From NCBI GenBank assembly GCA_963678705.1, contig OY783221.1:6076001-6140000 (forward strand): a DNA stretch of 64,000 nucleotides, given 5' to 3'. Source of the DNA: Panorpa germanica. Lineage: Eukaryota; Arthropoda; Insecta; Mecoptera; Panorpidae. The notes under the pieces are model-generated. The model did not search any database. It saw nothing but the letters and a program-made list of their open reading frames with translations, and was not told where the DNA came from. This document shows positions 12,201 to 25,976 of this stretch, piece by piece (the first letter of the stretch is position 1; each line of letters opens with the position of its first letter). The position numbers and the translations under genes are program-made.

Positions 12201-13862
12201 AAGCTTTCCTTCCAAGATTCAAACCTTTATGATTTAGAATTTGCCATTACATAAACAACATCTACTGTAGCTACATATATGTTACGTTACATTCTTGTGA
12301 TAATTTTCTTTATTTATTAGTTTCAAAAAATTATTTTTTTTATTAAAAATTTAGTTAAAAGTTATGATATATGTGGGAATTGACTATTATTAATCATTTC
12401 TCAAAAAGTATGAATCCTGGATCAGTAATATTTTGAGACAGCATCAAATTTCGATATTTTTATCACTTTTGTAAATGTCTTACACCTCCTCAATCGTTTT
12501 GATACTTAAAATGGAAATACCTAATTGGCAACATATATTAACTAATCAACGAAGTAATAAATCTACTCGCAAAACAAATCCAATAAATTGCTCACAGTGG
12601 TGACATCTATTAAGTTATAGCAGAAGAAAAATTCTACCCCTAAACATATATAAGTGGAACTAAAATATTTAGTTCAGTTGTTTGATTAGATTATATCAGA
12701 TTACAATTGTGGTTTATAAATAATTAGGGTGCAACAAAGCTTTCCATCCGAGTTTCAAACTGTATTATTTATTTCAACCCCTATTATGAAAGATAATGTA
12801 GTATGTACTGTTTATAAAATAAGTGGGTTGTTTCTTTGCTACGATGCTATATTATAGGTATCTGTTTTATTTGAAATACTTTTTTTTTGAATGGATAATA
12901 CCTTAACTAATAAAACAATAATATTCTTCTCAGCTTTAAATTAAAATCAAAGAAATTCTTATTTATGGTTGATCTTTTTGTATCCAATAAACTGAAATAA
13001 TTAATCCAATAAAATTGTTCTACTTTTCGTTTACAGATGGTACTACATGTATAAAATATTTTTAAATCAAAAGACTACAAACTTTTAAACAAAACGCAAC
13101 ACATTCATTCATGGATACTGATAAAGTTGCTACTTCTTTTCTGATCTCATTCTATCTAATTATAATATATTATCTATATTTAAATTTTTGACATTTCAAC
13201 GTAAATTTCATTCAGTAACATAACAGTTTATCTCATATCTAAAAATTTAAATATAGATAAATTCTTGATAATTGTCCACTAAAACTACTAAATATTGTAG
13301 CGTTTGTGCCCATGTTGGAACGATAAATCAATACAGTAATTTTTACCTAATAGAAATTACTTTATTTGTATCTCTATCAGTTAAAGGTAGGCAGAAGTTA
13401 AATGTATATAATTGGAAAACAAGTTTGCTTTAGTTAACTTTTTAATTGCTCTACCTAAATCGCATTGCTGTACTTCACCGTACATACATACGTATATACA
13501 CTAAGACTATTTTTATTTACTCTATCCGGTCAGTGGCCAGTCGGGTCACACGGGTCACCGACTGCTTGCAATATGTCATTTTTCATAATATCGAATATCT
13601 GAAATATTTTACCCATAATGCTACACAAGTGATCATATACGCGTACGAAATACAGAAATGCTATTCTTATACATTCGGTATTTCAAATTATTTCGCATGG
13701 TCAAATTTCATCCACCGTCCTTCGTCCACATAAGGTCACGTGACATTAGATTTATTATATATAGATAAACCCCTTTATTCCAGAATTTTTGTTACTTCGA
13801 AATTTTTTAAATGAGGTCAGAAATTCAACAATATTGTTTTGCTGATCTTTATCGTCGAAATA
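9291..13862. other. AT-rich intergenic DNA, no gene seen
   Basis: Dense A/T runs with no splice-framed coding segment, no RNA gene and no recognisable transposon. The open frame at 13446-13733 has no domain and unexceptional composition, and I regard it as chance. Confidence 0.6.
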
Positions 13863-13864
13863 AT

Positions 13865-14471
13865 GGGCTTGTGTCCTCATTTTTGAGTGGTCGATTCTTC
13901 AATTGTTGATTGAAATTGATGTTAATTAATGTGCATTGGCGTGTCTATTTTATTAAATATCTAAATATTGACGGAGATATAGCAATTAAAAGTTAAAGAA
14001 ATGGTCGACCTTATTTGTATGACGTGAAATACATTTTAACGTCAGTTATTTGTTGAGTAGGTCAGTGCTGTGGTAATGTTTTGTAGCTGTTGGTAGTCAA
14101 ATAATAAAGTCAAGTCAAAGAATAATAAGTTTTATATTATTTAACCCTGCTAAGACAGATATAGTATTGAAATTTGATTGTTCCTTGAAATAGCTGTAAA
14201 TAATATTTGATATTTTGATATATAAATACATATTGCAGAGATTTATGAGCTGTAAGGTTGGTAACCTTACACAAGGATTGTGATGTCACATGCAGTTAAA
14301 ATGTGTACAACGTTGAATCCCTTTAATAATTAAAGAGACAAAATGACTTTTTTAATTGTTAATATCTCTTAACATATAAGGAGTTATTAAAAAATAATTA
14401 AACATTTGGGGTTCTAGTAACCCACTTTATCAATATATAGTACATTTTTATAGAAATTAGGACACAAGCCC
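13865..14471. mobile_element. Family A non-autonomous DNA transposon, copy 1 (607 bp)
   Basis: The terminal inverted repeats are GGGCTTGTGTCC at 13865 and GGACACAAGCCC ending at 14471, and AT dinucleotides flank both ends. Interior landmarks (TTGACGGAGATATA, TTGTTGAGTAGGTCAGTGCTG, TTGAATCCCTTTAATAATTA) recur in the same order and orientation at 33389-34001, and in part at about 59838-60178. The element has no transposase frame. Flanking evidence at copy 2 indicates a 2-bp AT target duplication, which is unusual and would fit only a few DNA-transposon superfamilies. Confidence 0.85.
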
Positions 14472-14647
14472 ATTATGGCGCTACAGTTCTTGTAGAGGGT
14501 TTGCGTCCAATACGATTTCTCTACGAATTTTTTTTATTGGCCGCATTTCTCTTCCAATTCACAACACCTATCTTTCTTAGATTTTATTCCACCTCTTCCA
14601 TGGTCTTCCACGTACTCTTGCACCCCCTGGACTTTCTTTCATCAGTT

Positions 14648-14682
14648 CCCCAATAAACAAGTTGGTGAAGTATCCTATTTTG
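14648..14682 (+). mobile_element. Family B transposon end, remnant
   Basis: CCCAATAAACAAGTTGGTGAAGTATCCTATTTT matches the family B terminus at 45732 (CCCAGTAAACAATTTGGTGAAGTGTCCTATTTGG) with a few substitutions. No partner end is seen downstream, so this is a lone or broken terminus. It lies about 180 bp after a family A element. Confidence 0.55.
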
Positions 14683-16704
14683 AAACGTTTCTATCACTAT
14701 TAATTTATCTTCATTTGTATTCCGACACGACAGATTAACTACAGATGTTGTCATTAATATGAGGAGTTTACTATATTTTTTGGTATTTCATATTTCTATA
14801 TTGTGCAGATAAACCGTACTGCTACATTAACTACATCGGCTACTCTACTCTATGCTTAAGCGTCGTTTTTTCATTTTTCTCGCTTTCCCTGTTACAATCC
14901 TTAAAGGTCTGTAAGCACTTTTCATAAGAAATAAAACATTTTTTTTATATTTTATTTTTTATTTTTTCTTGATATAAAATATTTGAACGGAAATATTTAG
15001 GTTAGGATTTTCTATATGTAAAGTTTGGTAAAGGTCATGACCCTTCAATAGTTATTTTGATAAACCAGATGGGACTAAATCAGAATACAACTTTAAATTG
15101 ATTTTTAGTTTCTGTAACACTTCGATCTAACCGTTAAGTATCATTCCCACACACTGCTTTAATTTAATTTTGTATTTAATTTAAATTGTTTTTGCATATG
15201 GCAATACGCGTAGTCATTCACAGTACCATTTTTAATTTAATTTATTTTTAAAGTTTTCTTAGTTTTTTTAAAACCTTAAAATATTAAATTAAGAAATACT
15301 ATATTATATTATAACCTCCAAAATGTGACAATCTATCAAAATGCAGTAGGATTTATTTTTAAAAGAAGTTTAATGTCAATTTTTGAAAAATATAGAAGAG
15401 AAAACAATTTCTATTACCAATTTTAATTATTCCACATACAATTTTGTCGAACTGTCAAAATTTATATTACTAACGATGCATACGCACCAACTTAATTAAC
15501 CAAACTTAAATTAAAACACAAATGAAACCTGAAATCTAGATTACAATATTAAATAAAGGCAGTAAATTAAATATCAAAACAGTAAGTGGGAATGAGGCTT
15601 TCTGCTACCTCAAAAACTTATTTTCCTCCTGAAAAATTTCATCAATTTTTTGGAGTTCAAATATATTGGCTCAAGAGTTTAAATAACTAAAAATAATATA
15701 CCTAATGAGACATTTAGATTTTGAACTCCATATTCCATTTTGACTAGTTCTATTTTTCTGCGCCACGAGCAAGATGTCCTCATATGTATCACCAATATAA
15801 AATCTTCTCTCATAAAAGTATTTAAGTAAAAAATAAAATAAAAGAATTTTCAATGTTATTTCAATTTGAGCGCGATGAGTTTTTTTTTCCTTTTGGTTTA
15901 AACGACGTATTTCTTTTTCGACATGGAATAAATCGGACATTAAATAAACTTTTATTGGTCCATAAAGACTCAGGTTACGATCTATTATTTAGAATTTGTT
16001 CGTTTTTTAACTGTTTTCCTTTTTATAGGAAATTTTACTTCTGAATTAAATTAAAGATTTGTTTTCAATTAATTTTTTTTCTTTACATATTTGTTAAACT
16101 TTTTTCAAAACTCTGTAAAGAATTACGAGTATATAATAAATTGAAATAAAATATTTCAAATTTCAAAGATTTAATATGTTTGTAATTAATTAAAAAAGAA
16201 TAAGTTTCCGCATCGGTTAACAAAAAGCAGTACTTTTCGCAATTGCAGTACAATGCACTAAGTAGATGTTTTGGTCTTGTACACAAGCTTCTATATAAAG
16301 CTATATGGTTATAAACGGAAATCGTAAGCTGCTATATTCTCCGCTAGATTGGAAAAGCTTTAAAGATCTAAGAAAACAGACTTTTTGACTACAGTTGTAC
16401 AAGCTTGAGAAAAGCTCATCTCGTTAGACATTAGGTTAGCAAAACGCTTTAAAGTATAAAAATGTATATCAACATATATTTATACAAATTTTTTAATAAT
16501 CTAGTTTCAAAATTACCGGCACAGTAGCTGAAAATGTAAAAAATGTTTAATTCTAGACTATTTCTAAATTTGATTGTTGTTTCATTTAATGGATTATTTA
16601 CTAATTATAAACATACATATATTATGCAATAATGTACGGTACGTTGATATAAAATAACGAGAATAATGTTGTTAAACTTTTAATAACAATAATACATATA
16701 CATT

Positions 16705-16860
16705 TTAACTACACCCCTTCTCTATCCCTATACAGCTCCATGCGAATTTTCTCTTGTTCAAAACAGTAATGGAAGTCTTCTTCTTACGAATCCAAGATTC
16801 AACGCGTTGGTGATCTTGCTGTGACGTATATTTAACTGGTTGTAAATCAGTTTGAATCAT
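16705..16860 (-). other. Possible small coding stretch, unrecognised (51 codons)
   Basis: On the - strand an ATG at 16860 opens 51 codons to a TAA at 16705-16707 (starts M-I-Q-T-D-L-Q-P-V-K-Y). The stretch is richer in GC than its surroundings. A shifted frame over 16709-16783 also reads protein-like (D-F-H-Y-C-F-E-Q-E-K-I-R-M-E-L, then a TAG), so it could instead be a terminal exon or a decayed gene piece. I recognise no domain. Low confidence. Confidence 0.2.
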
Positions 16861-17272
16861 AAAAAAATAAACACTTGCTTTAATTTAAATATCTTTAATT
16901 CACTAGTTAACTAATACAATCTTAATTGTAATGACTTTATTTCACTTGTTTTAACTAAAGCAATGTTGTGTGTTGATAACAGGAAAGAAACGAGTTTGCA
17001 AAGAATAAACGAAATGTAAAATATGTGTAGGCAATTGGATGGATAAAGAAATTATTTGTGAATGAGTATTTGATTAGGATTGAAAATGTTTGTGTTGGTG
17101 CGATTTCTCCGCAGTTCGGGGAAGAATGAACGAGATTATGCTATAAAAACTTTTAGATAAATGAGAATTAGAGTGTCTTAAGGTGAGAGCAAAAGGATGG
17201 ATATAACTGACAGGTACATCTATAAGTTATAATAGGAAATATTAAAACGAATGTTTTGGACCATAGATGGTG

Positions 17273-17350
17273 CTAATGTTGATTTTCGTCCAGTTTCTCT
17301 GTGACTTTGCTCACACCGCGTGTTGCTTTTCCTTCCACAAATCTTGTTCC
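17273..17350 (-). other. Possible terminal exon, unrecognised
   Basis: On the - strand a CAG acceptor-like triplet at 17353-17351 is followed by an open stretch reading G-T-R-F-V-E-G-K-A-T-R-G-V-S-K-V-T-E-K-L and ending at a TAG (17275-17273). Amino-acid composition and local GC look coding-like, but no upstream partner exon is evident. It could belong to the same unknown unit as 16705-16860. Confidence 0.2.
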
Positions 17351-19712
17351 CTGTAATGCGGATTTGAACTTGTGGAGCAGATAGAAGGTTTTAGAAGAAT
17401 AAGGCAGATAGTGTAACACTAAGATGTTTTACTTTGCTCTTGACGAGATTTCTTCTGTTCCATTGTTAATATTTTCGGTATTATTTTCATACACACTTTT
17501 GGCATGTTAAAATACTTATGTCAAATTTGCTATTTGGTTCTAATTTTATTAACGAATGATAGTATTGACTTGTAAAGGAATAAAAGCGAACACGGTGAAC
17601 ATGAGCGTTCGTTTCTAGGTATATGAAATAGACAAACTTTTGTTACTTGTGTTCGTTTACAATTGTTTGCAAGATTTGAACGTTGCTGGAGGCAGCTATA
17701 TAAAAAGTGATATTCACAACAGTTCTACGAGTTTTAGCTCAGCTTTCCTGGTAGTGATAAATTAGCTTGTAAAGTTACTTTACGCGATAGAAAACAAAGT
17801 TGAAATTATAATAATTATTTTATTCAGCTCAACTGATTAGTTCATCTCCATTGCGAAATGTTTCATCAGTTGTTGCATAAATGAACGTGCTCATATTTAA
17901 TGAGCATTTACTATTTGCAGCATTAATTAGTTTTTGGAAGTCGCCATCCAGTTGCAAATAATATACTAGGCATTCACTAGAGGAAAATTTGACTACCATC
18001 CCCATATGTAATGATTACAGTAACCCGTAGTAAAGTTAAGATTCTGAGAACATGGTACACCAAACAAGAATATGAATGGACTCAAAAACAAGAGTTAAAC
18101 AGAGATAAAATATATAATATTATATACGTTAGAGTGAGATAGATTATAAGTACGAGTATGTTTCAAAACTAAAGAGATTCTACCTTAAAGTTATATAAAG
18201 TCGAATAAACTATCCACGTTATGTCATGTCCTATCCAACTACCTATATGTCATATAACTTTACACGTATAGAATACACAGTTCGTATAACTAAATAGAAA
18301 TATATAACCAATATACGTACTACACCACGAAAGCTCGGTAAAGCTTTGAAAGCACTAACGGAAAAGTCTGATTTCAATAATATTTTATGTATTTATTAGA
18401 GTTGCATAAACTTCTAAAACAAGTTTCTAGACTGTAATATCTCTTAGAGATTATGAGAGAGTAAAAAGAACGTTATTTTGTATTTATATTCGGTAATTAA
18501 TTTCTGTTAATTAAATATAAATTGAAGAATAGTTTATATTTAGTTACTGAATAACATGTAGGTACAGTAACGGAATATACCAACAAATGAGGGGGAAATA
18601 ATAGTGTCCCGTTTAAACTCAGTCTCTTACATAATATTTTTTAGATATATTTAAATTTTCATGTAAGATTAAATAAAAGAAGTTATTTATTTTATATAAG
18701 TTTGTATGTATTGTACGATTCATTTGTAGGGCTTCACACGAGACGAGATAAGGCGAAACATTCAAAAATCTCGTAATTTTTCATGTTACAATTAGTAAAA
18801 TAATTAAATAATCTAGTGCAAAATTAAACGAACAAACAAGAAATGTACAAACTTGCTGATTTTATCGCACAGTTTATATAACTGGCACTGGAGAAGTTTT
18901 TTGTCGAAGTCAGATGAATACAACACTATAGTGAAATGAAAGGAGGAGCTATCAATTTTCTCTTAGCTCAATCTTGTCGTAAGTGTGCTATAGCTTGTAC
19001 CGAATATCCAAACTGTCTTAAAGCACTATGTGAGGTAATATGAATCATTTAAAATAAATGTTGAATTTCATTACTCTTTAATATTTATATTGCATAACCC
19101 GAAATCAAAATGTATTACGATGTTTAGAAATGGATAGATAGAAAGTTGAAATTTGAAAATAATATATTTTTACACGTAATTAATATTCTTTTATAACTAC
19201 CACAAAAAAGTATATAGAAAGGAATAGACAAAAAATATATTTTTATAAAACCGAACAAGAAAAGGAAAAGGAATTTCCAGACAAAAATGATTAATTATCA
19301 AAACCGTCTAAAAAATTGTCAAATTGACAACCCCTTCTCTTAAATAGATCATTAACCACTTCATAAATAAACCCCTATACAATGTGTCTCATTATTATAT
19401 TATTATACACACTATAGAAGGGTGTATCTACTGAATATATTTCAATATTTATATGTTCGTTGGCTGCCTTATTTGGTGATTCTGTATTTTCTCTGTATGC
19501 TGTATTTTCAAACAGGAAGCTCAGGGTGGGCTATAAAATGTGAACGTAAAATCGGTATACTCGTATGATCAACAGATGACTTTTGCTCAGAGGTTATGAA
19601 AATCCTTTATGCTGTTTAAATTTAAATAGTAAGAACTTTATATCCAAATACAGGGATATGAACAAATGGATAAGAAGTTCGTATTGTTAATAGTGGTTGC
19701 TGTGATTACCTC

Positions 19713-19739
19713 CTGGAAAACACAGTTATGTGTTTTCAA
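19713..19739. other. Short perfect hairpin
   Basis: GAAAACACA and TGTGTTTTC form a 9-bp stem around GTTA. No other transposon feature is visible around it. Confidence 0.3.
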
Positions 19740-21157
19740 GGTATACCTAACATAGTAAAGTATACCTAATATAAAACGTTTCGTGACTTATTTTTAATGC
19801 TTTTTAAACATCTTTTCAAGAATTATAAAATCTGAGTAGAAGTCAATTTTAAAGTTTAAAGCTTTTAGAACAGCTGTAAAATAGTTGTAATAAAGCAATG
19901 GATTAAATGTGTTTTAAATAAAATATTACATGAATGTAACGTAATATTCATGTTTTGTGTTTTGCGAATTATAAAATTTTCTTTGACGCAAATCTAGCAT
20001 AAATTTAATTAGTTTAATTTTTAACCAAAATTGATGCATTCAAATAAATATTTTAAAACAAAAAGAAGTTTCATCTTAAGTGCTTATTCTGATTTGAAAT
20101 CAGCAATCATATGTAATATCGCTGTTATATATATTATTAAGAAATATTTACGTTTACCCCTTATGCTCTTATAATAGTGTCGCTTGAAATTTCAGCTCAG
20201 AATAACCCCCTTAATGTTTAGAATTATTATTATTACTTGGCTATCACACTGCAGCCTACTACTTGCCGGGTCCATCAGAGTTATTTCGCATTAGTACATA
20301 CGTAGATTTTTAGCTGATCTGACAGTTCGACCACAGCGTCGTCTAGAAATCTTGCCTAATGCTTGAACCAAATATATGGTAATCACATGGGTATAAAACT
20401 GAACTGAATTTAATAGGTTTATCACGAGTTAGAAAAGGAGGATATGGCGAATCGGTTTTCATCATCTTGACCTTTTCAAATTAAACTTAATTGAAAATTG
20501 GACTTGCCCCACTTTAATAATAAGCAACTCATATATTCCACTACCTAGATTATATTTTGGTTATTAAAGAAACTTGTAAATTCTTATAACAACAAACTCA
20601 TATCCTGTCATACCTATACGATAAACCTATACAAAGAAATCGTAGTATTGGATATTCGCAAAGGAAATTCCTTAGATATAAGTAGATTTTCCAGAAGATT
20701 CTATAAGATATATATTATATGGATGAGTAACTCTACACTACAGATATGTTTTGTAAAAGAAATAGGAAAAATGACTTGTTCGGTGCATAGCTTCGTCTAC
20801 AGTGTTATAGTACAAGTAACTCACTGAGTAACGCTCGCTACAGCATGTAACGTAAAATAAGTTATTTTAAAGAAAAACTAGATGCGACAATGGAACTCAT
20901 GATATGTCTCTAGGGTTGTTAAACAGCGAATAACAGAAGATCTTTGGAAATAGTTTTTCTTCGTAAGCAAATATGACTAAGAATATGGAAAAATATTCTT
21001 ACTAATAGTGCGAAATATTCAGTATAGTTCAAATACGGAAACATTAGGGTTGACTCATGCTTAAAAGAGAAAAAATGATATTTTCGCGACAAAAAAAAAA
21101 ATATTTTAGCCGCAAAAAAATAATATTTTCGATCTAAATATTAACAAAAGTAGCGTC

Positions 21158-21190
21158 ACTAAAACTAAACTAAAACTAAACTAAAACTAA
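21158..21190. repeat. Short tandem repeat, 11-bp unit
   Basis: Three head-to-tail copies of an AAACTAAACTA-like unit. Confidence 0.7.
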
Positions 21191-21249
21191 TGATTGGAAT
21201 GTCCTAACATTTTGGCACATATTGTGGAAAGGTTGGTACTATCTCGCAA

Positions 21250-21279
21250 CCTACGAACTTATTGAGTAATGTGTTATAT
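21250..21279 (-). mobile_element. Mariner-like MITE end (family E), single terminus
   Basis: CCTACGAACTTATTGAGTAATGTGTTATA is the inverted form of the terminus seen at 34683 and 51510 (TATAACACATCACTCAATAAGTTCG-type). No matching inward partner is visible nearby, so it is a decayed or solo end. Confidence 0.55.
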
Positions 21280-22522
21280 CATCAATATATATTCAAACTT
21301 TTTTACAGCAGGAAAATTATAGTGAAGAAAATACATGAAAATTTGAAATAAAATGTTTTCTGAATCTCATCCAGCTGACTAACAGTGTAAGTGAATTCCA
21401 CGGATGCACTTTTTACCATTGTCAGTCAAATAAGACCTAGAAGCTGTTCCGCAGCTGCTCTACTTGTGTTAGTATTAGATATAGCAGCTTCAAGACAATG
21501 GTTTCTCCAAGATTCAGCTTTAGTGCTTAGGTGTTCACCAGTTACACCATGTTTTCTTTATTACGTAATGAAACTGTAAATGGTAGATAAACTAGGAAAA
21601 TTCAAGGTTATTTATTCGAAAGATACATAAAGTTTAGACTTAAGCTTTCCAGGTATTTGGGAAATGTAAAAATTTAAAACGAATTAACCACTAGCTTTGT
21701 TATAGAAAGAAAATTCTAGACCCACAGCTGACTAGTTGGTTGGTTTTCTGTGTAAAAAACTAATATCTCTTACAATTCACCCAGATCAGCGAACGTAGCA
21801 ATATTAAGACACAAAAGATTTTATTGAAAACTATAATATCTTCTATATTCGCATCTACCGTCAAATGCAAATGGCGGCGATCAAAACAAAACGTTGATTG
21901 ATGGTTTTCGTAATAACAATGAAAACAATATTACTCAGTCTAGTGTCTAGACTCAATAGATCAATTAAACTTAATAAATGTCTATTTTTTCTAGTTAACA
22001 ATGTATCTAGTATGTAGAGATAAATCCATATTAATGGCGGATAATGGATACACGCCAAACATTTATGTATATTTGAGGTTAAAATATTCATTAATGCGCA
22101 ATATATGGAAAAGTGGAGAGTGGGAATTTAAAAATCAAATATAGTGACTGCTTTCAACTGAGTTTGGATCTTAAATACGCGAAATTTTGAATATTGGCCG
22201 AACATAGGATAAAGAAACAATCTTAAGGATGTTCCCAACTAGTGCTCAACTTGCAGAAAGATCTCCCTATGTAAATTAACATGTTTATAACAAGTTGCGT
22301 GAGGAAATTCAGGAGGAGGAACTCAGTTAATTACCACTAAGTTTTTCACAAATCAATCGTATACAAGTTTTAACAATGAAAATCAAAAAATTTTGTAATA
22401 AATTCGTTAGGCTAAAATAAAGGAAAAACTTTAATAATTTGTTCGTTATTATTTTATAGAAAATTTGTCTGGCGTTTCAGCGGAAGTTGTTGGTTTATTA
22501 GTGGGTGTATTATAGTTATATT

Positions 22523-22557
22523 TTAGTATGTATATTGTTGGGTTATATACATACTAA
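22523..22557. other. 13-bp-stem hairpin
   Basis: TTAGTATGTATAT and ATATACATACTAA pair around a 9-nt loop, TGTTGGGTT. The structure is too short for a typical miRNA precursor. Confidence 0.35.
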
Positions 22558-23214
22558 TACACAAGCAGAAATGCCAAATAACGTTTGCATTATATATGCT
22601 GTTTGAATTGGCAATAATTCTAATGCAGCTATTTGATTTATGGCTTCAGATCTGCCCACCCGTTTTATATACATCCCTTTAAAACAGGGGTTTACAATCT
22701 TTTAAGAATGTTATTAATTTTTTTAAACTTGTTGAAACACGTGGGGAACAGTAGACGGTTCTTGTCATAGCTAAACCTTTTTTAAAATAGTACCGTCTAA
22801 TGCTAGATAGCGTTAGGAAAAATGTTTTTATAGAGGTTATAGCGAGATAGTAATATATGTAATTTGTTAACTATAGTTCAAGTGATAATAGAACACAAAA
22901 AACAAGTTTTGCGCCACTGACTTAAAGCAGAATATACAAGATGTATGTATTTTAATGTTATATATTATATTTATATTATACCACACAAATAATAAGAAAC
23001 GTTTTAAATAATGCACCACATTTATTATTTTAATGTTGTTTGTTATTTTTGACTCATATCCGATTTCGAACTAAAAAGTTCATTTTTCTTAAAACTTAAA
23101 CATTTAATGAAGTACAGCATTTTCATTTTATGTTTTATTGAACTTATTATATTTGGCTATATACTTTTCTTCATGCATTGAGTTGTAGAATATATGAGAG
23201 TTGTTTGTAAATAT

Positions 23215-23246
23215 ATACATATATATGTGTGTGTGTGTGTGTGTGC
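23215..23246. repeat. TA/TG microsatellite
   Basis: Short TA repeats lead into about nine TG units, then TGCGTGC. Confidence 0.85.
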
Positions 23247-25125
23247 GTGCTATTAATATTATATAAATACAATATTTTAATAAATTGTTATTCCACTAGG
23301 GTGATAATTGGGCACTTAATACCTAACTGGTAACCCCTCTATGTTCAAATACCCTTTTTGATCCCAACACCCCTAACAAACATCACATATAAAAGCTCAA
23401 ACCCCTTGTTCTATCCCCAGCTCTAGTCCTTCTTCTACCCTTCTACCCCTAGACCTTACATCACAACAATCGACATTCGAGCAAACGACCATATAATAGC
23501 CCATGCTGTGGCGATTGTTTCGACAACCATTCATTATAGATCAACCACTGCTATTGTTACATGTACCAACTTCACGTTTGATTGATTTTGTTTATTACAT
23601 CGCTGCACTTAATATCATTAGCAGTTTTGATGACCAGAGAAATCACGCAAATGAAAAAAGGGCACTCGAGAAATGTAGATAGAGATATACCACAACAAAT
23701 TGTAACAGATAACGTACCATATATGTAAAGTACCGTACACATACGTGCGACATCCAACATTTGTTGTAAGAAGTTGTACAAGACGTCCAAACTAGTGCGA
23801 CATGCAACTTAATACGTCGCAAACTATCATATTTAGAATGAATTCCTTCAGAAAAAAAAAATTATAAAAGAAAGTAATAAACTTCAGTTATATATTTACA
23901 ACATCTCTGCTAACTCGTGATTACCCTAGTCAAACACAGTTGACAGTCTGTACGTTAAAATTACAACACATTTAGTACACTCATGTCTACAGACCTACGC
24001 CGTTTTAGCAACGGTGAAATTTTGATTTTAGCTTGCTCTTTTACTTCTTTACAGCCACCTGTGTGAAAGTATGATAGCTAATCTATATATATGTTAACAT
24101 CATTGCCAGACCTCTTTTAAGTTGTTATACAAATTAGGTAAAAAGGATGGCTGTTGTTCAATATTGTGGTTTAAGTTAGGTACCGATAAAGACGATGTAT
24201 ATAGATTCTCTGTAGAATTTGACTACTTTTCTTTAAAGCGCTAGAGAGCTTTGCCAAATGACCAAATATCAAAAATATCTATTTGAATAGCGCTCGTATA
24301 AAAATTCTATGAAGTTAAAAAATCTTGTACAAATTAGTAAATGTTAGTGCTTTCAATTGAAACCAATTAACTTATAAAATAAACAAAATACTTCTTTTAC
24401 TTCTTTATTTGTTAAGTTAAAGGTACATTCCTGATTCACTAATTAGGGAGAAGAACTTAAGCAACTCTCTACAAAACTAGCAGAAAATATTATGTCAGAA
24501 AACTAAAAGAATTAATACAATTTTATATAAAAGAAGAAACCTATCAGATAAAATATCAGTATAAAAGGAAAGAACGCAGGAAATGGACGAACTGTGTTTA
24601 AGAATGAATTGGAAGTTCAATGCTTAGACATGTTCATGTGATAAAGAAAAGAAAAAAGGAAAAGTAACAAAGACGCATGATGTTAAACCTTACATTATCT
24701 AAGACGACAACCATTAAAAGAATGAATGAAAAAATATATACAGTTATCTCCTCATATTACCGATGTAATTTATTTTTGTCTTCTTCAATGAAAGATTCGT
24801 CGTGAATATAAGGAGATTACTATATGTATCTGAAAGCTATAAACGTCTAGTCACGATTTACGTTAAGAAAATTACACATATAGAAGCGTTCTATAGCATT
24901 CCTTACATTTTATATCTTTAAAAGTTATTTTTACTAGATTTTATTCTTTTTATTTTCAATTGTTTGCAACGTAACGTGTCAGGCACGTTGGCATTACAAA
25001 AGATTGCTATTTTGGGATATTTCTAGATCCATGAGCACACATTGTGTGTGATAGATTAAAGGAAAATGCTTAAAATACTACATTGAAATGCGATTATTGA
25101 TTTTAAAGTAGTTTTTAAAGGATAT

Positions 25126-25958
25126 TGTTGTAAGTACGCATAAGTCGTACTTATCCTTCCTATTTTTAATATAAATGTTATTTATTTTATAAGAATTATA
25201 TTATGTTATCTTTAATTTTAGTATTAATATTGTAACAAATAATTGTTTAAAGTTAGCGCTTGTAAACATTGACTCTGGTCTGTGGATATTTTATATTGTT
25301 ATTTAATTTTTGGCAACACTGAACTAGTATTGTATGATGTAAAGTTAACAAATAAATTGTTAATATACCGTTTTGTACTGGAGTCAAAAAGTCAGTCTTC
25401 TCCTGAGTCTCAACCAAGTGTTTACTAATTGTACTTCGTTCGTACAATACTCCAATTGTAACATCTAAGTATTCAATAGTGAGCACATTTTAACTATTAA
25501 TCAAATTATAACACTAGAATTACATTTTGTTTTATATCTGGCATCTTTATTAATCCAATAAAATACTATTGTAATTAAGTACGTAGATATAATATTACAA
25601 CGAATAAATGATATATTTTAATAAAAGTGTTTGTATTAATAGTAATTAAAAGATACTAATTGTTCAACCGTCGTATGTGCAACGAGGTTATACTTTAGGC
25701 CGCTCAAGTATTCTCAAATTGCAACAATACACCGTCTTAACAAGAATCCTATTAATCATCTTAAAAGAGTTAATTCTTATCAACGTGAGTAATTCAAGAA
25801 GGTGGATGATCGTCAAACTGAAGAATCTACTTCCAGTAACTAGCAACACTGCGTGATGTATTAGCAAGCTGAGTAATCTCCTTCTAGAACGAGCATCAGA
25901 CCTCTTTTTACAACATTGATGTCAGGTGTAACATCCGCCTTCGAATAAACTTACAACA
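25126..25958 (+). repeat. 5' long terminal repeat
   Basis: Begins TGTTGTAAG and ends CTTACAACA, 9-bp perfect inverted termini with TG...CA ends. A TAAGTACG...CGTACTTA palindrome lies just inside the start (25131-25153). AATAAA at 25944-25949 sits close to the right end, a possible polyadenylation signal. A promoter is presumed, but I cannot mark a sure TATA box in such AT-rich sequence. The - strand 77-codon frame inside is a shadow present in both LTRs. Confidence 0.95.
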
Positions 25959-25960
25959 AA

Positions 25961-25976
25961 TGGTGTCAGGTGTGGG
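25961..25976 (+). other. Primer binding site (tRNA-type)
   Basis: TGGTGTCAGGTGTGGG begins 2 nt after the 5' LTR, where minus-strand priming sites lie. TGGTGTCAG followed by GTGGG resembles the complement of an insect tRNA-Leu 3' end, with mismatches between. The tRNA assignment is a guess from memory of tRNA-Leu ends. Confidence 0.6.

Larger units (their letters stand above)
14683..25121. other. AT-rich intergenic DNA with a few weak signals
   Basis: Mostly AT-rich sequence without confident genes. Contained items are listed separately: possible - strand coding scraps (16705-17352), a short tandem repeat (21158-21190), a mariner-like end (21250-21279), hairpins at 19713-19739 and 22523-22557, and a TA/TG microsatellite at 23215-23246. 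A C-rich patch at 23317-23470 has no recognisable content. Confidence 0.5.

Noticed and set aside
13446-13733. 95-codon + strand frame
   Set aside because: Composition is that of random AT-rich sequence; no domain, no splice context.
25253-25486. 77-codon - strand frame, repeated at 29910-30143
   Set aside because: It lies wholly inside the two LTRs and is identical only because the LTRs are; no motif, so a shadow frame.
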